Assembly (NCBI GenBank): GCA_963930655.1
Contig: OZ005605.1
Coordinates: forward strand, 14,205,501-14,269,500
Source: Myrica gale
Taxonomy: Eukaryota; Streptophyta; Magnoliopsida; Fagales; Myricaceae
Reading direction: 5' to 3'
DNA length: 64,000 bases
The translations under genes were made by a program, and so were the position numbers. Under the pieces are notes generated by a model. That model saw only the letters and a list, made by a program, of their open reading frames with translations. It had not been told where the DNA came from and did not search any database. How positions within the stretch are numbered: position 1 is the stretch's first letter; each line of letters starts with the position of its first letter. Positions 57,408 through 64,000 of this stretch are shown here, piece by piece.

Positions 57408-57741
57408 TCATAATCACCAAAAAGAGAAAAGTGAAAAAAACTGAATAAATGAACATAGGACATGAACTTAACACATGTGCATCAGTCAATTTTCCAACTG
57501 GAAAACACTATGGTAGTGAAGATTTCAATCCACTATACACCCTTTTTCTCTTGTTGTTTGACACACTAATCTCTTAGCTCCTTGTCTCACTCAAACTTCT
57601 AATTCACAATCCAAAAATTAAGCTCGCCAAATCCTAATGAAATTCTTAAAATAATCTGTAAATTTCTTGCAGCAGAAAAGTAAGAATAAAGAAGATGATG
57701 AGAAAAGAGGGAGAAAACAGATAGACGGTGAGAAGCGACGT

Positions 57742-57909
57742 AGGTGTTCAAATGCCTGACGAAGCTGGCGAAGTTTTTGTGCTTGAAGTGCTTGGGCAGG
57801 AGCTTGGCGGCGAACTCGTGCGGTTCCAGACAACAAAGCTATTGTTGGAGTCGGTCTTCGGGTCTTCACCAAGTTGTAAAGCTTCATGAGAAAAGGCAGC
57901 AACGGATTC
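57742..57909 (-). pseudogene. Captured heat shock transcription factor (HSF) DNA-binding-domain fragment
   Basis: Minus-strand translation opens with NPLLPFLMKLYNLV. After a one-base loss near 57867 it continues as [33 protein letters not shown] and VRHLNTY. This is the order of the plant HSF winged-helix domain up to the recognition-helix region (usual form FVRQLNTYGF). Homology stops at NTY, which is close to where HSF exon 1 normally continues, so the fragment lacks the end of the domain and all activation regions. It lies just inside the right TIR of the Mutator-like element. Confidence 0.85.
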
Positions 57910-57919
57910 TTCGTTGTCG

Positions 57920-58262
57920 ACCCGACATCACTAACAATTGCATCTTCTCGCAACCCATCAACGCTGACAACTCCGACGGAACATTATTCATGTGTCCTTC
58001 GAGTTTGAAGGCTAAAATGAAAGGGAAAAAATTTAAAAAAAATTAAAAAAAGCTGTAGGTTGTTTAGTTAATGTTTCGTGGATTAATGAAGCTGAGTTGG
58101 AGAAGATGATGACGTGTTAGTGCATTCATTTAAAAATGCAAATGGAAGAGTGACGAAATGAGTAAAAAGTCACAAGCACAAGGACTCTGGGCAAAAAAAA
58201 AAATCCGTGTGACTATTTTGTCATTAAGGGTCAAAACCTAATGATCAAATTGTCAATTTCTC
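57920..58262 (-). repeat. Right TIR of the Mutator-like element
   Basis: Inverted match to 51939-52165, with an extra segment of about 105 bases (around 57985-58090) absent from the left arm. Confidence 0.78.
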
Positions 58263-59755
58263 AAAATATTTTTTAAAAATGTATTAGAGTTTGTATGAAA
58301 AGTTATTAGAGTTTGTGTATGATTTTTTAAGATTTTGAATATTTTTTTTGTGAATTTTGTTGCATTATCTTAAAATACTCTTGCAAACAAACTTTGAGTA
58401 GAAATATAGTATTAATTATTGGACAGAGTGGATTCTACTCAATTTTTATTTTATTTTTTGTATAGGTTCTTTTGTTTTTGCCTTTAGTTTAAGAAAATTT
58501 AAAATTCACCCTAAAATTTAAAGAATTACCTAAATTTTTAAAATTGACAAATCAGTACTGCTTGCTTATACACCATACCCATCACATTTTCATCTAGATT
58601 TCTAATCGAATTTATAACATGCTACGACAAGTGTTAATATATGATCGCGTGGCATTGTCTTAAAAATAATAATAAAATATTATAATATCATTTTATTTAG
58701 TTTATGGGTTGAACTAGTTTTATGTGTTAATTTAATTTGTTGTTATAATTATAATTTGTATTAAAATTCATGACAGGCGGCAAATTACATGAGACACATG
58801 ACCTGCTACATCATCAATTCTATTAGAAATTAATCTACTAAAGAAGTAATATTGTAAGTATAACCTAAATTCAGGCAGTCATTTATCAATTTTAAAAACT
58901 CATGAATATTTTCAAAAAGTTAATTTAAATAAATCTTTGAACAGTTTGACATCTGAGAATCAAAAAGGTTTTCCTCGGCTCTGAGTCATTCTCAGGTCAT
59001 AGAAGATAACGTAAAAGTAAGGTTGGAACTATAAAATTATAAATACAATATCGGACCTTCCAAAATTTTCCATTTTGCCTCACCAGATAAACCAAAAACT
59101 AAAGTAAATCTAAGTAAAAAAAAACTCTGATTATTTGGCCACTCTTAACAGAGCCTAAGTATCAACTTCTATGATCCCATGGTACTATGTAATTGTCCAT
59201 TAGTGCTACTCTACAATTTTGTTTCGACAACAAACGAAGGAACTACATTTTTTATGGCAAAACTCTGATTACCTGCTATGATGCTTTCGAAAACTCTAAT
59301 AATCTGTTTGGAAAGAAAGGAACACCAAATAACCAAATGATTTTGAACGGAGAAAAAAATTATGCATACCCATTTGTGATTTGTCCCGCATAATATATCC
59401 GACCCGTTTGCCGGCAAGTAGTGCTTGGCCTAATGGACTCATGAGGGCGCAAACCGATATGGGTTGGAGATGCATGGTGCTGCAACCAGGCGGGCAGGCA
59501 TCTATTAAGATATTCCTTACAATGCTATTCAAATTCAGAAGCCAAACTCATGATAATCTCTTATTTATCAAATTCATAATTTCAAATCCAAAAAATAAAA
59601 TATTATATTGGAATTTTACATTATTTGTGTATACCTTTTTATATTAATTTTGGTAGGAAATAAAAAGAACCTTCTCTTCTCTATTTAGTGGGTCAAGAAT
59701 ATTAATTGAGCTAGCAAAGTTAAATATGAGATTTGTACGTGAATTAAAACAATCC
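58263..59755. other. AT-rich intergenic DNA, one weak coding-like island
   Basis: No gene is supported. A minus-strand stretch near 59375-59500 (CSTMHLQPISVCALMSPLGQ then ALLAGKRVG) is more protein-like than its surroundings and follows a possible acceptor (TTGCAG). It was not identified. Confidence 0.4.
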
Positions 59756-59949
59756 GTGTTTGAGTGCCAAATCAAAATTTTGGGATATGAGAGTTGGTGA
59801 AAAATTGAAGATAATTTATAGGAATGGGTGAAAAAGTAAATAGAGAAAAGATTTGAATGAATATTATAATAAAAATGAATGATTTGTTGGGAAGAGATTA
59901 TTTTGTACTTTTTTAATTAAGAGTGGCCAACATTTTGGCACTCAAACAC
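59756..59949. mobile_element. MITE, 194 bp, perfect 16-bp TIRs
   Basis: Starts GTGTTTGAGTGCCAAA and ends TTTGGCACTCAAACAC, a perfect inverted pair. The interior GGTGAAAAAGTAAATAGAG is shared with 50035 and 51898. A target duplication was not resolved. Confidence 0.8.
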
Positions 59950-60074
59950 CACAAATATGGTGCAGAACTTTTAACCTGAATATTATGCTTTTCGCAGTAG
60001 AACTTCGTTCAATTGTAAGATTATCAAGTTGATGAGATTGCATCACTGGATAAGATAAGCACTTGAATTTTTGA

Positions 60075-61544
60075 TGATGTGGCACCCCGAATTTTCTTCT
60101 TATTATTTAAATACTATTTTATTGAATTTCAAATTATTTGAAAAATTTATCCCGTTTTAAAAGTATTTAAAGTTTGAAATATTGATTTGATTTGAAAAGG
60201 TTATCTTCTTAAAAGTGTTTGAAATTTAAAGAAGAGATGTTTTATCTTTATCTCTTTAATTTTTAAAGTTTTGAATTTGAATACGTCTAAAATATGTTTG
60301 AATTTTAAAATGGATAGCAAGCCATTATTATCATTTTCAAATTTTGAGTTCTTCTTTAAATAGAGTTGCAATTATTCTTTTATAAATACTTTATAAGTCT
60401 CTGCGATATTGTGTATTGATTGGGAGAATAAGAAATTAAGCATATTTTCGAAGATTCTAGTCTAGTTTCTTGAGGTCTTGGAAGTTAATTGATATAGGGT
60501 TCAAGTGTTATGAAAGGCGAGGTAAGCAGGGTTATTGTGCTAGATTTTCCTAAAAGACCGAAGTGATATTTGAGAGTTGCATGTTTTATTGAAAACCCTC
60601 GAAGTTTTATGTGCATTACTTTGCGATAAAATTGTCAAAAATTATAACATGAAATGTGTAAACAATAGCTTATTTTTATGTTCAATGATTTTACATTATG
60701 TTTTCAATATTTAAATCAAAGCTTTTTTATGTTTATAATTATTTAAGATTTGTGCATGATGTTTCATGAAAAGAAGAGAAATATGCAAAGTTCAATGTGA
60801 TATTTATAATATGATATATTGTGTATTTTCAAACCCTGACTCTCAGAGTTTATAGAGATAGTGCATTAGTACCAATTGCAATCCATTGAGTGCACCCATT
60901 CTGGAAAACGGAGTGGTTTATTTTGTAGGTTCTTTCTGAATGCACACTTAGACATGTCAATGCCAAAGTAAGGAAGAATTCTACCCATAGTATTGACTTA
61001 GTTTGGTTGATCCTCAAACTAGGTAACAACTGCACAACCCTGTCACGGGGGTAAACGTGACTCACAGTTAGTGACAAAGGGATTTGATATAGAATTACTA
61101 TTAAAGATAAAAGTTGTTTTATAGTTATAGTTATATGGATTGAGATTTACAGTTTTCTATTGATTTTTACTTATTAAATATGGCTCATGAAGTACACCAT
61201 AGCATAATGATTTTGCTTAACGAGTTGTCGAACTCACACTTATTTGTCCACTCTTTTCAGATGATATTTAAAAGTGTGCAGAGAGTCGGGATAGATGGCG
61301 ATTGAGTGGGTAGCTATGAGAAGGCTTATAGTTTCAGTTAGATTAAAACTTTTCTTTGTTATTTTACCGTTTTTAAAAAGTTCTAAATAAAGTGTTTTTG
61401 TTCAATTATTTTAAAGTTTTGATGTGAGTTTGTTATCAAGATCATTTATCTTATGATAACTGATTTCTACCCCTGATTTTTGCTGATTTTTATTAATTTT
61501 ACGCAAAAAGTAACCATCTAACTGTCGGAGTTCAGGGCATTACA
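60075..61544 (+). repeat. 5' LTR of the internally deleted gypsy element
   Basis: About 1470 bp and AT-rich. Homologous to 61981-62928 and to the split fragment at 40508-40795/43193-43500. Confidence 0.88.
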
Positions 61545-61969
61545 ATTTGGTATTAAAACTACCGATTTTTTAGATTTTGTAGACAATAAAAAGAGATTTG
61601 TTTGAAGGTATGTGATTTGATTAATTTTTTTGCAGGCAGAATTTGGTAGAATAAATTGATTACTTGAGTATTGTTTTTGCAGATATTGATATTGATCGTG
61701 TTTTAGCCTTGATGTTTGATGAGCTTGGGTTTTAGTCTTGAATAACGTATTGGAGAAAATTATAAGATTATTAGTCGAATGATTAGAGTGTACTGCATAA
61801 GCATGTATTGATTTGATTGGTTTTATGAAGTTATTCATTGGATAAGATGCAACAAATTTCTAGGAAGTCAAATGATTATAGTGCGTTGCAGAAGCGTGTA
61901 TTGTTTCGATTGGTTTTATGGAGTTATTCATTTGGGTAAGATGCGGCAAATTTCGAGGATGAAATTTTT

Positions 61970-61980
61970 TTAGGGAGGGT
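61970..61980 (+). promoter_or_regulatory. Polypurine tract of the deleted gypsy element
   Basis: TTAGGGAGGGT lies directly before the second LTR. Confidence 0.8.
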
Positions 61981-62928
61981 TGATCGTAGCACCCCGAATT
62001 TTCTTCTTATTATTTCAATATTATTTTTATTGAATTTCAAATTTCGAATTATATGAAAAAGTTATCTGGTTTTAAAAGTGTTTTTTTATTGTTTTAAATA
62101 TTGATTTGATTTGAAAATGTTATATTTTTAAAAGTATTTGAAATTTAAAGAAGAGATTTTTTTTCTTTATCTCTTCAGATTTTAAGGTTTTGAATTTGAA
62201 TACTTCTAGAAAATGTTTGAATTTTAAAATGGATAGCAAACTATTCTTATCTTCTTTTTAAATTTAGAGTCTTTCTTTAAATAGGGTTGCAATTAGTCTT
62301 TTATATACTTTGTTAGTCTCTGTGATATTGTGTATTGATTGGGAGAATGAGAAATCAAGCGTATTTTTGAAGGTTCTAGTCTAGTTTCTTGAGCTCTTGA
62401 AAGTTAATTGATAAAGAGCTAAAGTGTTATGAAAGGCGAGGAAAGCGAGGTTATTATGCTAGATTTTCCAAAAAGACCGAAGTGATATTTGTGAATTGCA
62501 TGTTTTATTGAAAACCCTCGAAGTTTTATATGCATTATTAGTTTATGATATAACTGTCAAAGATTATACAATGAAATATGTAAACATGAGCCTATTTTTA
62601 TGTCCAATGATTTTACGCTTTGTTTTCAATGTTTAAATCAAAGCTTTTTTATGTTTATTATTATTTAAAATTTGTGCATTATGTTTCATAAAAAAAAAGC
62701 TGCAAAGTTTAAAGTGATATTTATAGTATGATATGTTACGTATTTTCAAACCCTGAGACCCTTAGTTTACAGAGATAGCTCATTGGTACCAATTGCAACT
62801 CATTAAATGCACCCATTCTGGAAAAAGAAGGGGTTTATTTTGTAGGTTCTTTTTGAGTGTTTTTTTTTTTGCACACTTGAGCATAACCAATGTAAAGTAA
62901 GGAAGAGTTCTACCTATATTATTGGCTT
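61981..62928 (+). repeat. 3' LTR, truncated by a further LTR insertion
   Basis: Collinear with 60075-60975, then interrupted at ATTGGCT, where the first LTR continues ATTGACTTAGTTTGG. It contains a poly-T run at 62861. Confidence 0.88.
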
Positions 62929-64000
62929 TGTGAGACCCCGTATTTCATTCTTGCTATTTACTCTATGTATTTGTTTTTGGATTTACATTCAAGGGGCTAT
63001 TATTTGGCCAATGTAAGATGTTAAGTTGATTATGGTATTTTGAATTATAAGTTTTCCTAAGTATTTCATTATGTTGTGAAATTCTATATTGTGCATGTAA
63101 GTTATTTTATGTCCTTATTAAGTAACCCTTAATCTCCATTAGGTAGTCTTAAGCATCATTAAGAGAATTAAGTGATAAGTTGGTAGGCTTATAGGATAGC
63201 CTGATAAAGAACTAGGAGATAAGTTAGTGTGTTTATAATGGAGATAAGTTAAAGTGCTTATAATGGAGATAAATTAATATGCCTATAAAGTAGACCATGT
63301 GATAAGAGAAAGATAAAATGAAAAAAAAATAGAAAAATCAAAGGCAAGAGAGGAGGTTTACGTGAAAGGCAAAGAGAAAACTGAAATGGTTTTAGGGTGG
63401 TTCACTTGTAGGGCTTGAGTTAGGAGACAAAGAGGTAAATGCAAGTAAAGGAGATGTGATGTTGGCTGAAAAAGAAGATGTGATGTAAGATAAAGACTTA
63501 TGGAGAATGGAAGAAGAATTCACGTGAGATGTATGGGAAACAAAGAATTGGAAAGGTGGAGGAGACAGACACTTAAATGCACTGACATGGCACATGGGCT
63601 AGAGCAAATGAAACCCTTTTCTTCTTGTTTCCTTGGACGTACATAGACTAGATTCAGCCCCTTTTTCATCTCCTTCACATCTCTCACCTCACTTAGCTCA
63701 CCTCACTTCACTCTTCACCGAAAAACTCAGCCCTTGCATTTGGCTGAAACCCTTTTCCCCTCACTTCACTCCACTTGACCGAATCACTCACCATTTCAGC
63801 TCATTTTCTCTCTTTGGCCAAGAACCCTCTTCACTTCTCCAAAGCATTTCTTTCTCTTCTTCACGGCATTTCCAGCAGCTGCCCTCATCTCACTTCACCT
63901 TAAGCCTCATCACAGCACTTCCTTGCCCTCATCTCAGCCCTTTGTAGCACACTAGAGAGAAGCCAAGAGATAGAGAGAAAGGAAGCCTTGGTGTTGGCCG
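62929..64000 (+). mobile_element. Start of another gypsy-type LTR, runs off the window
   Basis: TGTGAGACCCCGTATTTC is a typical gypsy LTR start and interrupts the preceding LTR. Three direct ATGGAGATAA-like copies lie at 63190-63275. A C/T-rich leader-like section with many CACTTCAC/CTCACCTCACTT strings lies at 63655-63940. The end and internal region are outside the window. Confidence 0.6.

Larger units (their letters stand above)
51939..58262. mobile_element. Mutator-like element with long inverted repeats, carrying an HSF fragment and a nested gypsy element
   Basis: The left arm from GAAAAATTGACAATTTGG and the right arm, inverted from GAGAAATTGACAATTTGATC, share TTTTGACC, ATGACAAAATAGT, GTGCTTGTGACTTTTTACTC and TTTTGTCACTC equivalents over about 120 bases. 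The match then continues, with a gap of about 105 bases on the left, through TTGATGGGTTGCGAGAAG. Without the nested Tat element it is about 1.7 kb. A target duplication could not be read in the flanking A/T runs. Long TIRs and captured gene sequence fit a Pack-MULE. Confidence 0.8.
60075..62928 (+). mobile_element. Gypsy-type LTR element with a 436-bp internal region (deletion derivative)
   Basis: A first LTR (60075-61544) begins TGATGTGGCACCCCG and ends GGGCATTACA. It is followed by a degraded primer site (TTTGGTATTAAAAC) and only 436 bases of internal DNA. That internal DNA ends in AATTTCGAGGATGAAATTTT and the polypurine tract TAGGGAGGG, the usual 3' end of many plant gypsy elements. The second LTR starts at 61981 (TGATCGTAGCACCCCG) and is cut at 62928 by another LTR. 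All coding sequence is gone. Confidence 0.88.

Overview
The window is a transposon-dense intergenic stretch of a flowering-plant nuclear genome, most likely a eudicot. The evidence is spliced plant genes with GT-AG introns, an AT-rich background, and many plant transposable elements (Ty3/gypsy, Ty1/copia, TRIM, L1-type LINE, CACTA, hAT, Mutator-like, MITEs) nested in one another. The species cannot be named from the sequence. Only one host gene is complete: a four-exon ACD11-like glycolipid-transfer-domain gene on the minus strand (48078-51501). A first exon of a TM9SF (nonaspanin) gene leaves the window at the left edge.

Layout. 1-2450: TM9SF exon 1, a hAT-type terminus, a truncated BED-finger hAT transposase and a 56-bp tandem repeat. 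2450-7331: AT-rich DNA with a solo-LTR-like remnant. 7332-15594: a small CACTA element (TSD AGG) carrying a full-length but mutated Ty3/gypsy element (TSD TAGAG). 16352-18758: a CACTA element (TSD CAT) carrying four exon-like blocks of a MOR1/XMAP215 gene. 18882-25529: a larger CACTA-like element holding a complete TRIM (TSD TATAC), a plant transposon-protein pseudogene and a solo copia LTR (TSD CTTTC). 27307-27829: a long-TIR MITE. About 27890-32270: a broken L1-type LINE with an LTR-like insertion and a 237-bp Mutator-type MITE. 32430-35925: a partial duplicate of the ACD11-like gene (exons 3-4 only, frameshifted) split by a solo copia LTR (TSD AATTT). 36166-39960: a decayed copia element. 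40508-43500: an old gypsy LTR fragment interrupted by a copia LTR plus truncated gag. 44240-46010: a second copy of the 18.8/25.5-kb repeat, split by a 1.4-kb hAT-like element. 46580-46750: a GC-rich foldback. 48078-51501: the ACD11-like gene. 51939-58262: a Mutator-like element with long TIRs, carrying a heat-shock-factor exon fragment and a nested, RT-deleted Tat-lineage gypsy element. 60075-64000: a deletion-derivative gypsy element whose second LTR is cut by the start of another LTR that runs off the window.

Most genes here do not act together in a pathway; the region reads as successive insertions. Two features stand out. First, three DNA transposons of different superfamilies carry recognisable or exon-like host fragments (MOR1, HSF, and an unidentified exon), and a fourth may carry TM9SF. 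Second, internal duplications supply ready-made empty sites that confirm several insertions within the window itself. No CRISPR, operon, rRNA or tRNA gene was recognised.
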